Assembly (NCBI RefSeq): GCF_900177345.1
Contig: NZ_FWZT01000003.1
Location: forward strand, 62,001 to 126,000
Direction of reading: 5' to 3'
Length of the DNA stretch: 64,000 nt
From: Pseudobacteriovorax antillogorgiicola
GTDB taxonomy: Bacteria; Bdellovibrionota_B; Oligoflexia; Oligoflexales; Oligoflexaceae
Shown: positions 8,455-17,635 of the stretch, in pieces
Layout of the letters: each line of letters starts with the position of its first letter
How positions within the stretch are numbered: position 1 is the stretch's first letter
Notes under the pieces: generated by a model
What the model was told of the DNA's origin: nothing
Databases searched by the model: none
What the model saw: the letters and a program-made list of their open reading frames with translations, nothing else
Translations under genes and position numbers: made by a program

Positions 8455-11211
8455 CTATTTGGCAGATGGAGCAAACTTTGTTAAGACGATGCCTTCTACT
8501 GCCGACTTGTATTCGTCAACAGTCGGCACTCTACCAAGAATCGTTGAAAGCACGACAACCGGCGTGGACGCCAGTAGGGACTCCCCTTTTTTCTCCGCAG
8601 AATCCTCAACAACCCGCCCTTGAAACAAACGAGTTGAGGTAGCCATTACAGTATCGCCTTTCGCAGCTTTTTCCTGGTTTCCCATGCAGAGATTACAACC
8701 GGGGCGCTCAAGGTACATCATGTTCTCATACTCAACCCGAGCAGAGCTTTTTGGAGAGCTATCATCGAACTCAAACCCTGAATATTTCTGAAGGACGTCC
8801 CAATCCCCTTCAGCCTTTAGTTCGTCAACAATATTATAAGTCGGTGGTGCAACAACTAGTGGAGCCTTGAACTCTACTTTGCCATGCTGCTTTTCAATGT
8901 TCCTAAGCATTTGAGAGAGAATTTTCAAATCGCCTTTGTGAACCATACAGGAGCCAATAAAGCCTAAATCAACGGTTTTTTCGCCTTTATAGTAGGAAAT
9001 GGACCTTAAAGTATCGTGGGTGTAGCGCTTTGAAACGTCTTCGTTATGAACATCTGGATCTGCAATCACCGGCTCGTCGATCTGATCCAAATCTACAACG
9101 AACTCAGCAGCGTAATTCGCACTCTCGTCAGGCGAAAGCGCAGGCACCTCGCCAGACTTGATTTCGGCAATGCGCTGATCGGCTTTTGCAATAAGACCTC
9201 TTAAATCTTCAGCATGGTTATCCATACCCTTGTCGATCATGATCTGAATGCGACTTTTGGCAATTTCTAGTGATTCTATAAGGGCTTCATCTTTCGAGAT
9301 GCAAATCGAAGCTTTGGCTTTCATCTCCGCAGTCCAGTCAGTAAAGGTAAAAGCCTGGTCAGCAAGGAGAGTTTCAAGATGCACTTCGATAATCCGGCCT
9401 TGGAAGACATTCTCACCGAACTCTTTGAGCATCTGTGCCTGAGTCCCATGAACGACATCCCTAAAGTCCATATGATCCTTTAGCGCCCCCTTAAACGTAA
9501 CTTTCACAGACTCTGGAATCGGCATCGAGACTTCACCGGTAGCCAAGGCTAGAGCCACTGTGCCCGAGTCGGCACCAAAAGCAACCCCTTTCGACATTCG
9601 CGTATGGGAGTCTCCACCGATGATGATCGCCCGATCGTCCACTGTTAGATCGTTCAGAACTTTGTGAATAACATCCGTCAGCGGATGATATTTACCCTCA
9701 GGGTGTCTCGCAGTGATGAGACCAAATCGATTCATGAAACTCATCAACTTAGGGATATTTTGCTGAGCCTTACGATCCCATACAGAAGCCGTGTGGCAAC
9801 CGGATTGATAACCAACGTCCAAAGTCGGAGCGATGACGGTAGCAGCCATAGACTCAAGTTCCTGGGCTGTCATCAAGCCCGTGGTATCCTGAGAACCAAC
9901 TATATTTACCTTAACCCTAACATCAGATCCGGCATGAAGAACCTTACCTTCAGTGACATCCATAGCATTGCGGTTGAATATCTTCTCAACGGCTGTTAGC
10001 CCTTGACCAACATGTGAGATTTCTTTCGATGATGCAAAAACTGATTGCAACTCCTTGCCTAGTGTTGCAGCCGCGAAGCCCTGTAGCTTCTTACCAAAAA
10101 CCACCGCGTAGGACCCACCAGCTCGAATGGATTCTAGTTTTTGTGGAGTTAACGCTGAGGAAATGTCGATTAGCTCGTCATCTCCTCTGTAGAGCTTTTT
10201 GGTTTTGGTGTTGATCGTGAATACAGTTCCTGTTTCTACAGAATACACTTGTTCCAAAACAGGATCGCCGTTTTCGTCAAGAACAGCCTTGCCATCATTA
10301 CCTACTTTTTTCACCCAGTTTTTAAGGTCAATACCAATGCCCCCAGTAACATTGACCGTCGTCAAGAATATAGGGGAAATACCGTTGGTCCCCCCAACAA
10401 TGGGAGCGATATTGATAAAAGGCACATACGGGCTAGCCTGTTTGCCAGTCCAGAGAGCCACGTTGTTCACACCTGACATACGCGAAGAACCAACTCCCAT
10501 CGTGCCCTTCTCAGCGACGAGCATAACTCTTTTATCAGGGTGCTCTTCCTGTAACTGACGAATCTTGGCCTGGGCGTCCTCGGAGATCATGCACTTACCA
10601 TGAAGCTCTCGATCAGAGCGTGAGTGCGCTTGATTCCCCGGCGATAGCAAGTCAGTGGAAATATCACCCTCAGCTGCTACAAAGGAGACCACCTTAATCT
10701 CTTCATCAACTTCTGGAAGTTTTGTGAAGAAGTCGGCCTGGGCATAGCTTTCTAGGATCTCTTTCGCTAATTGATTGCCAGCCTCGTAGGCCTCCTTGAG
10801 TCGTTGGGTATCGGCCTCGTAAAGGAAAACCTGGGTTTTTAAGACATCAGCCGCGTTTTTTGCAATGTATGCTTCGTCACCGAGAGCAAGGTCGAGGAGA
10901 ACCTCGATCGAAGGCCCACCTTTCATATGGGAAAGTAGCTCAAAGGCAAACGAGGCGTCAATTTCAGGAATCTGAGCCTCACCAAGAATGATTTCCTTAA
11001 GAAACTTCGCCTTTACCGACGCGGCTGCAGTCGTGCCAGGAATCGTATTGTAAACTAGATACTTGATCGAATCCTTACGGTGTTCGTTGTTGGCGTCCTT
11101 GATCTGAGAGATAATCTCTTCCAGCAGTTCACCGCTATCGATTGGCTTTGGCTGCAAGTTTTGAGTTTTTCTTTCGGCAATTTCTTTTAGGTATTCAGTA
11201 TAAAGGCTCAT
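8455..11211 (-). CDS. acnB: Aconitate hydratase B (aconitase B)
   Basis: 918 aa, slightly longer than the roughly 865 aa of E. coli AcnB. It converts citrate to isocitrate through cis-aconitate in the TCA cycle, and the family often also acts on 2-methylaconitate. The N-terminal HEAT-like domain (about 1-165) is followed by the swivel and catalytic domains. The [4Fe-4S] ligands are visible as Cys in IGSCMVHKGD and the pair in RPGCNLCMGNQ. Catalytic segments include GGDSHTRMSKGVAFGADSG. GGAAG precedes the ATG. A small gene with a Fur box lies 218 bases upstream on the same strand, so iron-linked control is possible. The C-terminal tail is typical and the gene is intact. Confidence 0.97.
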   Translation of the reverse strand: MSLYTEYLKEIAERKTQNLQPKPIDSGELLEEIISQIKDANNEHRKDSIKYLVYNTIPGTTAAASVKAKFLKEIILGEAQIPEIDASFAFELLSHMKGGPSIEVLLDLALGDEAYIAKNAADVLKTQVFLYEADTQRLKEAYEAGNQLAKEILESYAQADFFTKLPEVDEEIKVVSFVAAEGDISTDLLSPGNQAHSRSDRELHGKCMISEDAQAKIRQLQEEHPDKRVMLVAEKGTMGVGSSRMSGVNNVALWTGKQASPYVPFINIAPIVGGTNGISPIFLTTVNVTGGIGIDLKNWVKKVGNDGKAVLDENGDPVLEQVYSVETGTVFTINTKTKKLYRGDDELIDISSALTPQKLESIRAGGSYAVVFGKKLQGFAAATLGKELQSVFASSKEISHVGQGLTAVEKIFNRNAMDVTEGKVLHAGSDVRVKVNIVGSQDTTGLMTAQELESMAATVIAPTLDVGYQSGCHTASVWDRKAQQNIPKLMSFMNRFGLITARHPEGKYHPLTDVIHKVLNDLTVDDRAIIIGGDSHTRMSKGVAFGADSGTVALALATGEVSMPIPESVKVTFKGALKDHMDFRDVVHGTQAQMLKEFGENVFQGRIIEVHLETLLADQAFTFTDWTAEMKAKASICISKDEALIESLEIAKSRIQIMIDKGMDNHAEDLRGLIAKADQRIAEIKSGEVPALSPDESANYAAEFVVDLDQIDEPVIADPDVHNEDVSKRYTHDTLRSISYYKGEKTVDLGFIGSCMVHKGDLKILSQMLRNIEKQHGKVEFKAPLVVAPPTYNIVDELKAEGDWDVLQKYSGFEFDDSSPKSSARVEYENMMYLERPGCNLCMGNQEKAAKGDTVMATSTRLFQGRVVEDSAEKKGESLLASTPVVVLSTILGRVPTVDEYKSAVEGIVLTKFAPSAK

Positions 11212-11429
11212 TGTCTTCCACAGTCTGTAAAACAGTTACAACACAGTTCGTCGCTAGTTAGCTCCGATAACCGCGCCCAGATTATCACTTTATAGACAAG
11301 TTATTAACGATATTTTTTTGGACTATTTGACAATGTCACTTCTACAATCAAGAAGCAAAACGGCCTACCAAAATTGCAGATACTGATTGGCTCCAAATGG
11401 CAGGCAGCGGAAGACATTGCTAGGCGGGA

Positions 11430-11561
11430 CTAGTACAACTCACCAATTTGGCGCTTAAATTCCCATTCAAGCTCTTCAAAAGTGTAATCCTCAAGATCAA
11501 TGTCCGTATTGTTTGCTTCGAAGAAGTCTGTGAGGGCATCAATTAGGTCGTTTTTACTCAT
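11430..11561 (-). CDS. 43-aa acidic small protein, probably iron-regulated
   Basis: Starts MSKNDLIDALTDFFEANN and ends KRQIGELY. The chosen ATG at 11561 has a near-perfect GGAGGAGAG ribosome-binding site; an upstream in-frame ATG (11645) would add 28 residues that overlap the Fur box and look non-coding. The peptide is strongly acidic (DIDLEDYTFEELEWEF) and probably helical; I recognise no family. A 19-base Fur-box match lies about 64 bases upstream, and acnB follows 218 bases downstream on the same strand. It may be a Fur-controlled small regulator or an upstream member of the acnB transcript; the function is inference only. Confidence 0.6.
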   Translation of the reverse strand: MSKNDLIDALTDFFEANNTDIDLEDYTFEELEWEFKRQIGELY

Positions 11562-11624
11562 TAAAACTCTCCTCCATTTAGACGCGTGACCAATAGCACA
11601 TTCCGCCATTGGACCTCGATTTAT

Positions 11625-11643
11625 GATAGTGATATTCATTATC
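11625..11643 (-). promoter_or_regulatory. Predicted Fur box
   Basis: GATAGTGATATTCATTATC matches the classical 19-base Fur consensus (GATAATGATAATCATTATC) at 17 of 19 positions. It lies upstream of the 43-codon gene starting at 11561 on the minus strand, a reasonable place for an operator at its promoter. The motif is palindromic, so strand is nominal. Confidence 0.65.
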
Positions 11644-11721
11644 ATATCAACTAAGTTGACTTAGGCAAACCCAAAGTTTGGCAATGGAGTATAAAGCAGT
11701 TCGCATATCCAAGAAGATCAT

Positions 11722-11748
11722 GGCTGGGCAGAATTTACAGGCCCAGCC
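11722..11748 (-). terminator. Hairpin after the subtilase/VWA operon
   Basis: An 8-bp perfect stem, GGCTGGGC / GCCCAGCC, with an 11-base loop lies ten bases beyond the stop codon at 11758 on the minus strand. No T run follows. Its place at the end of a five-gene operon fits a terminator or 3'-end stabiliser. Confidence 0.5.
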
Positions 11749-11757
11749 TAGGAGGCT

Positions 11758-14700
11758 TTAGCGATTTAGTTCGGTGACTATATAGTCGCTAAAATCGAAT
11801 ACGAAGTTATCGAAGTTCAGCGGGAACTCCAAGGAGTGATGAACAGGAGTACCCCCTAATTCGCGACTGAGAGCTTCGCCGAAGCCATTGGCTTGAGCGA
11901 ACGGCCCTAAATCTCCGCCGTAGTTAGCGACACTATAAGTAAAGTAAGTGTTCGCATACCGATCTTTCTTATCCAGCCAGAAATCTAGTAATCTGCCCGT
12001 ATCGGATGAAAAGTTATCTGCGTAGACGCTTTCTTCATCAGAAATCAGAACGATAAACTTCTTTTTGTGTTCATCAGGGCTGGAAGATTTGGCTAGCATC
12101 TCTAAGGCAACCTCGATGGCATCGAGGCCGACTTCTGTGCCTCCATCTGCAATCACCGCGCTCATAAACTCAGTGAAGTCTTCGAGGCTAGATGTTGGAT
12201 AGAGTCGATTTTCATCGACAAAAGCCTCGTAGCTTATGGCTCCTTGCCTTGAAGCACAGCCCCTTTCTTGCAATTCCGCAGCCAACTGTTGGGTCCAGAA
12301 CTTTACGTTATCAATTTCTCCCTGCATTGAACCTGACCGATCCAGTACAAAGATGATATCTGCCGCTGCACTAGTCTCGTCACATAGCAAACCGGGGTCC
12401 AAAGTATCTTGCGAACGTTCCACATGTCCCCAGCAACTCCGAGCAAAGGCTCGCGCTTCCTCGTATAGGTATCGATAGTTCCCAACTCCACTACCTGCCT
12501 GTCCGAGAACCAAAGGCATAAATACAGCGTCTTTTTTACTGGCGGTAAGAGGAAATGTCTCCCAAATCATATCAAAAGCAGAGGTTCCGAAAGCCTTGCA
12601 AATCTCTGACTGCCTTAGTCGCCTAAAGCTCATGGCAAGATCAACAGGTTCTACCGACAATTCGTTTGATAGCAGACTGCGCTGGGCGTTAATGAGTCCA
12701 GTGAAGATTTCATTTCGTCTCGCTTGGTGATTGGGTATCGCCTCATTTCGGGAAGCAAACTGATCATAATATCGCGTGAATATCTCGATTCCGTGTCGCA
12801 TCTCGCGGAAAGACTTGGGGGTTAAATCGCTCATGCCAGCAATGATCACACTTAACTGATCGAGAGCCCGTTTTCTCAAAACCTCTTGCTCACGCCATGG
12901 TCCACCATTTGAAACAAACGTGTTAGCAAATTCAGTGCTCATTAGAAGTGAAGGCTCATCAAGAGACTCCATGTAAGCCGTTAGCTCGGTCTTCTGCATC
13001 TGAGACCCGGCAGCCAAATTACTCATCCCTAAATTGAGCAGTTCACGATCGAAAGGTTTTATCTGTGACTCGTCAATAGAATCGAAAAGGCGCGGAATTA
13101 AAGTATGAGATCCTGATAGCTGGCAATTGTATATTTCTTTATCAGGTCCGTCCTTCCTAGGATCTAGCCCATACAAGGCTGCTAGGTCAGGAGTTAGACA
13201 CTGCCTGTAGTCTCGTTGTTTCGTTCGAACTAAATCGTCAGCTACCTGACTGATTCTCTGGTACTCACAAGGAATTTCGTAGTTAATGAGCGATGAATCG
13301 GGCAGGGCATCCATCATAATCGCACCTAATCGCTCCTGCAAGCACCGGGCTTTATTAGGCCGGATAAATAGTTCACCAAGAATCAAACGATCGCCAATAT
13401 AATCAAGTGCTTTCTTTTCCCTTTCAGATTGGGGTAACTCCATTTCATTGAGCTTGTCGACGAAAACATCCCAGTTGACCGCCTCAAAGTAAGAGCGTTT
13501 CGCAACCCGATACTCTTCGTGAGAGAAAACTCCTTGAGGATTCGTAAGACCCATAGCAGAGATCCAGGAAAGATTAATCAAAGTATGATCACTTAGGCCA
13601 TTGCTTTCAACAAAACGATTTGCTGGCCCCGAGAAATAGGAAAGATCAAGATGGTATATATCATCAGAGTCGACGTTGATGAGCCAAGGCATAGGCTGGC
13701 CAACAACATTTAGCTTCGGCTTATATTGTGCTAAGGGTTTCCAGTATTGATCAGTGGGAATCGAGGATGTCTGAGCTTCGATCTTACTCATCAGATTATT
13801 TTCAAGACTTTCTACATCGGATGCCAGGTTAGTCTGGCTCAATACATCCAAAAGCCGGAGGATTGGCTGAAACGAATACTGATTGGGGCCTGTGAGCCAT
13901 ATCAAGCTTTCATTCTGCATCTGAGTTGTCACGGTTGTATTGAGAGCTTTCAATATTGCTCCCTTTTGCGACTTGCTCAGCTCAACAATCAAATCCACGA
14001 TCATCTGCATGCGCTCTTCAGACCCCCGCTGAGACCTCTTCATCATCTCTCGTCTGAAGTTTACCCCGTTGAAAAGCTGCTCAAGAAACAGAGTTATGTC
14101 GTCGGGCCGGAAGCTATCATCAATCACCAAATGTCTTAGTAAGACAAGTTCAAGATTAAGTCGCTCTCCAAAGCGATTCTCGTATCGATTCTGCACGAGA
14201 TTGAAAAGGACCGGGGTTAACTTTCGATACTGTAGCCTCGCCTGTTCGAGATCTAGGCCAGCATCAAGCAAAGACTCATAGAAAACTTCCATGAAGTGAA
14301 TAGCTTGCCCATAGGCTTCAGTTCGGATACTAACTTCAACTAATTCCTTAATAATACCAAATTTATTTTCCTCTTCGAGGGTGGATTTCGGGTGGCAGAG
14401 TGTCACAAACTCTCTGGCATTTTTGATACAAGCGTCAGCTTGAGGATCATCTAGTTCAGACCCAGTCGCGAGATTTGTTAGGGTTGCTCGGCAGGCTTCC
14501 ATGCGATCGTTCAGGGCCTTAGGGCACATGATTGCCTGAGATTCTTCGGAACTCCACTTTGGTATGCTTGTAAGGCTTTGACTAGCTGCCAACCTTGCCA
14601 AACCAATGGCTCGGAGACCATTCACGACACCGCCGAATTTGGACTTTTGTATGATTCCGGTAACCACTTCAACCTTCTGAGGTGGCGTAAGGGAAGTCCA

Positions 14701-16017
14701 AAAAGCCTTATTCTGGGACTTAATCGTCGCCCCCACTTCCGCTGCTATACCTGTCACTAACGGAGCGGAGAAGCTTGTACCGCTTAAGACATTATTGAAG
14801 ATGGGGGTCGCTGAACCAGGTGCGCGAACCTCTCCCCAGGACGAAAACTGAGAATACTGGCCTGCTTGGCCTGTAGCTCCAACCTCTAAATGAGCATCAA
14901 TAGCTTCTTCAGGAACGGCTTGAGAGATCACGTCAATGCTGGGAAACTGGTCGATGGCAACTCGGGGCACATAGTAAGGCTCTTGGAGCCTAGCAAAATC
15001 ATTTCTAACTTGGCTTTCAGCACTTCTGAAAGCTGTATAGACCCCTTTTGATACGTTGTATCGTCGCATATGAGATGAGTTACCTGCTGCCTGGACGACA
15101 ATACAGCCTTTGGCTTTCCATCGTCCTTTAGCCTCCTGAAATTTTTTGGAAGGCAAACCATCTTCGTCATAATCAACTTCATCTTCTAGTGAGCCAAGAC
15201 TGACGTTAATAATTTTGAAGTCTTCCTTCTCCGGTAGACTTGACTCCTTGTCACAAATCGCATCGATGGATGCGATCAGGTCATCAGCTGTAGGATCGCA
15301 GATATCACCAAGATCAAAGCGGTAAGAGTTTAACTTCAAATTATGACTAATACCGTTGTTCCCACAACCCGCAATCATACCATTGACGTGGGTTCCGTGA
15401 AGGCTTGGAGTATCAAAAAATCCATTCACTGGTTTTTCACCGCGCAACTCGATCGGTGGATTTGTTGGATTGCTTAAATCCAATTCAATAGTTGCCTCGA
15501 CGCGGCTTCCCCTGGGTGTGACACGACCCATTGCAAAAGCAACATCCTTCATTGCATCGGCATAGGGGCTCTTTATTGCCTGCCGAGGAGATAATTGTGA
15601 GTAGTATTCATAGCCACTATCAAGAACAGCCACCTCCACCTTCTCAGGTAGGGAGCCTTGCATTTCCTGCATAATATCAGCGTCTGTTTTTTTCTTGTAC
15701 CAAGGCACAGGAGATGCATCACAGCCAAGGAATGGATACTGTGGAGCTTGAACGGCACAGATACCATCCACAACTATGATTCCACACTGAGGGTCTGTCA
15801 CTGGGTCGCAAGGACAGGTAGGGTCTATTGCTGGATCGCAATCTTGCTCTTCTGTTTCATCAGGTGGAAGACATTCGCCATCAGAGCACTCGGGTCTGTC
15901 CCCTGAAGACCGAAAGGATCGTTCCGTGGAATAACTCGAAGCGCCATTGCCACTACTTTGTTTATTACAAGCAGTGAAAACGACCTGAAACAACAAAGCG
16001 AGAAGAACTAATTTCAT
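11758..16017 (-). CDS. Giant lipoprotein: subtilisin-like protease fused to a VWA domain
   Basis: 1419 aa from the ATG at 16017, which overlaps the previous stop as ATGA. A lipobox (VFTAC) gives an N-terminal lipid anchor; a Cys/Asp/Pro-rich spacer follows (about 40-90). The S8 peptidase domain (about 125-475) keeps the catalytic triad: Asp in VAVLDSGYEY, His in LHGTHVNGM and Ser in LSGTSFSAPLVTG, plus the oxyanion Asn in AAGNSS. A long helical, unassigned middle (about 480-1170) leads to a C-terminal von Willebrand A domain with an intact MIDAS motif DRSGS and the metal-site Thr in DGGTEVGLDA. Subtilase plus VWA in one lipoprotein is unusual. It could mature or bind surface proteins; the role is inferred only. 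It is the last gene of the operon. Confidence 0.88.
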   Translation of the reverse strand: MKLVLLALLFQVVFTACNKQSSGNGASSYSTERSFRSSGDRPECSDGECLPPDETEEQDCDPAIDPTCPCDPVTDPQCGIIVVDGICAVQAPQYPFLGCDASPVPWYKKKTDADIMQEMQGSLPEKVEVAVLDSGYEYYSQLSPRQAIKSPYADAMKDVAFAMGRVTPRGSRVEATIELDLSNPTNPPIELRGEKPVNGFFDTPSLHGTHVNGMIAGCGNNGISHNLKLNSYRFDLGDICDPTADDLIASIDAICDKESSLPEKEDFKIINVSLGSLEDEVDYDEDGLPSKKFQEAKGRWKAKGCIVVQAAGNSSHMRRYNVSKGVYTAFRSAESQVRNDFARLQEPYYVPRVAIDQFPSIDVISQAVPEEAIDAHLEVGATGQAGQYSQFSSWGEVRAPGSATPIFNNVLSGTSFSAPLVTGIAAEVGATIKSQNKAFWTSLTPPQKVEVVTGIIQKSKFGGVVNGLRAIGLARLAASQSLTSIPKWSSEESQAIMCPKALNDRMEACRATLTNLATGSELDDPQADACIKNAREFVTLCHPKSTLEEENKFGIIKELVEVSIRTEAYGQAIHFMEVFYESLLDAGLDLEQARLQYRKLTPVLFNLVQNRYENRFGERLNLELVLLRHLVIDDSFRPDDITLFLEQLFNGVNFRREMMKRSQRGSEERMQMIVDLIVELSKSQKGAILKALNTTVTTQMQNESLIWLTGPNQYSFQPILRLLDVLSQTNLASDVESLENNLMSKIEAQTSSIPTDQYWKPLAQYKPKLNVVGQPMPWLINVDSDDIYHLDLSYFSGPANRFVESNGLSDHTLINLSWISAMGLTNPQGVFSHEEYRVAKRSYFEAVNWDVFVDKLNEMELPQSEREKKALDYIGDRLILGELFIRPNKARCLQERLGAIMMDALPDSSLINYEIPCEYQRISQVADDLVRTKQRDYRQCLTPDLAALYGLDPRKDGPDKEIYNCQLSGSHTLIPRLFDSIDESQIKPFDRELLNLGMSNLAAGSQMQKTELTAYMESLDEPSLLMSTEFANTFVSNGGPWREQEVLRKRALDQLSVIIAGMSDLTPKSFREMRHGIEIFTRYYDQFASRNEAIPNHQARRNEIFTGLINAQRSLLSNELSVEPVDLAMSFRRLRQSEICKAFGTSAFDMIWETFPLTASKKDAVFMPLVLGQAGSGVGNYRYLYEEARAFARSCWGHVERSQDTLDPGLLCDETSAAADIIFVLDRSGSMQGEIDNVKFWTQQLAAELQERGCASRQGAISYEAFVDENRLYPTSSLEDFTEFMSAVIADGGTEVGLDAIEVALEMLAKSSSPDEHKKKFIVLISDEESVYADNFSSDTGRLLDFWLDKKDRYANTYFTYSVANYGGDLGPFAQANGFGEALSRELGGTPVHHSLEFPLNFDNFVFDFSDYIVTELNR

Positions 16018-16919
16018 GGTACTTGTCCTGTACATTCTGGAGCAGTATTGACCGAATTACCTGTAAAGTAGCAGTGTTCAGTATTGTTGTTGATATCTTT
16101 AATTGAATCCACCTTATCCTGCACATTTGGTGCAAATAGCACCGATTTAACTTCTTTTGCCAGTTTCGATATTGCCATGGATTCATTCATTCTTTGATCT
16201 TCTAAAAGACTCAGTCGATCTAGTAGAATCGTTAAATTTGAAAGACGTTCTAACTTAGCTTCTAAATCCGTTACCCGGGTATTTAGATCACTAATCCTAT
16301 CATTTAGCCTTTTTTCCGTGTCCAGTAGCGACTGGTGCAGTGATCTCGCTAGGGATTGCGCGAAACTTGCTATATATATTAAACTAGAGCAATTCTGAAA
16401 ATCCTCTTTGACTGTGATATCGAAGGGAGCACTTTGACTAAAGCTAAAAGGCTCGGTGTTTCCAAGGCAGCTTTCTGTTTTTAAAAGTCTTTCATTGTGA
16501 GAATCTGTAATCTTAAAAAGCTCGTTAATAGATCTACAGAACCGGCTCTCCGCATCTCGACTATAGTCTCTTAAGCACGACTTGATTTTTTCCAAGACCT
16601 GACATTCTGCGTTGTCATCCTCGTTAAGGCACTCGTATAGGGGCTTAAATTGATTTTCGATAGCGTCATTAAAAGCCTGTGATTTGGCAGCTGAATTCTT
16701 GATCGATTCTTGCCAATCCTGAAGAGAGCGAACATCACCCTCAAGACCAAACTCGGTCTGCTGTGTATTCTCTCGTTCGGCATGAACTGAGCGATTGAGC
16801 TCTTCAATTTCACTACGGTTTGCTAAAGCTAGCTCATCAGATGTTTCAACATCCTGATCTAGTTTGTTACAAGCAGAAAAGATACTTGCGATGATTAGTA
16901 AAAAAGCAAGTTTTCTCAT
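16014..16919 (-). CDS. Coiled-coil lipoprotein, unknown function
   Basis: 301 aa. A lipoprotein signal peptide ends in FSAC (Cys17). The rest is mostly helical, with heptad-rich stretches at about residues 30-60 and 195-250 (LNTRVTDLEAKLERLSNLTIL). Several Cys pairs in the middle (about 90-150) suggest disulfides in the periplasm or on the surface. No domain family recognised. It overlaps by four bases with the gene before it and with the gene after it, so its product is probably made in fixed proportion with the LRR protein and the subtilase/VWA protein. Confidence 0.7.
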   Translation of the reverse strand: MRKLAFLLIIASIFSACNKLDQDVETSDELALANRSEIEELNRSVHAERENTQQTEFGLEGDVRSLQDWQESIKNSAAKSQAFNDAIENQFKPLYECLNEDDNAECQVLEKIKSCLRDYSRDAESRFCRSINELFKITDSHNERLLKTESCLGNTEPFSFSQSAPFDITVKEDFQNCSSLIYIASFAQSLARSLHQSLLDTEKRLNDRISDLNTRVTDLEAKLERLSNLTILLDRLSLLEDQRMNESMAISKLAKEVKSVLFAPNVQDKVDSIKDINNNTEHCYFTGNSVNTAPECTGQVP

Positions 16920-17635
16920 TGGGCGTTACCTACCTTGATCGATTTTTGGCTTTTTATTTTCTTTAATTGAACACAGCCTTGCTGAATTCCATAATTATCT
17001 TTTACTTTTCTAGATTTGCAGATGTGATCATTTAGGAAAAAGTTAAGATTAACTTTGTTTGCTAAATTAATCACAGATTCAGCATCAGTCAATGGATTGT
17101 GAGTCACATCCAACGACTCTAAGCTTTGGGGAATCTCATTAAACACCTTTAGGCTGGATAGCTTATTGCCTCGAAAAGAAAGATCCTTGAGAGAGCTGAG
17201 ATTTCGCATTCCGCCAATTCTTTTTGCGCCACCCAGGAAGTCCAAAAGCAAGGTTTTTATATTTGATAAGCTTCTTACCCGAAGTTTCTTAATAGGATTA
17301 TGGGACAGGTTCAACGAACTAAGGTGAGCGAGGTTAAATACTATATGAGGGTTTTCAATCTTATTGTTACTGAGATTTAAATCTTCCACCTGTTCTAGCA
17401 CACGAAGGGGTGAAGGATCCTGAATACCCTGTTGAGATAAATCGACCTTTTTTAGCTTGCGGAGAGACTCTTCTTTTTCATGACAAGTTCCCTCGTGGGC
17501 GGCTAGTGCTCTTAGCATCAAGTCCCGAGTCTTTTTAAAGCTAAGCGGGGCGTTATGATCGCAGAACTCCTGGCCCAATAAAGCCTGAGGTAGCACAATG
17601 AGACTGAGGCTGAAGATCAAAGTTTTTAGCATCAT
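16916..17635 (-). CDS. Secreted leucine-rich-repeat protein
   Basis: 239 aa from the ATG pair at 17635/17632. A Sec signal peptide (about 1-22, cleavage near LLGQ) is followed by at least five LRR units from about residue 50 to 190, such as LRKLKKVDLSQQGI, VEDLNLSNNKI, LSSLNLSHNPIKKL and LESLDVTHNPL. LRR arcs are protein-binding scaffolds. The C-terminus has a Cys pair and basic residues. It lies in the operon between the pentapeptide lipoprotein and the coiled-coil lipoprotein, with ATGA-type overlaps on both sides. The function is probably protein recognition in the periplasm or at the surface. Confidence 0.8.
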   Translation of the reverse strand: MMLKTLIFSLSLIVLPQALLGQEFCDHNAPLSFKKTRDLMLRALAAHEGTCHEKEESLRKLKKVDLSQQGIQDPSPLRVLEQVEDLNLSNNKIENPHIVFNLAHLSSLNLSHNPIKKLRVRSLSNIKTLLLDFLGGAKRIGGMRNLSSLKDLSFRGNKLSSLKVFNEIPQSLESLDVTHNPLTDAESVINLANKVNLNFFLNDHICKSRKVKDNYGIQQGCVQLKKIKSQKSIKVGNAQ

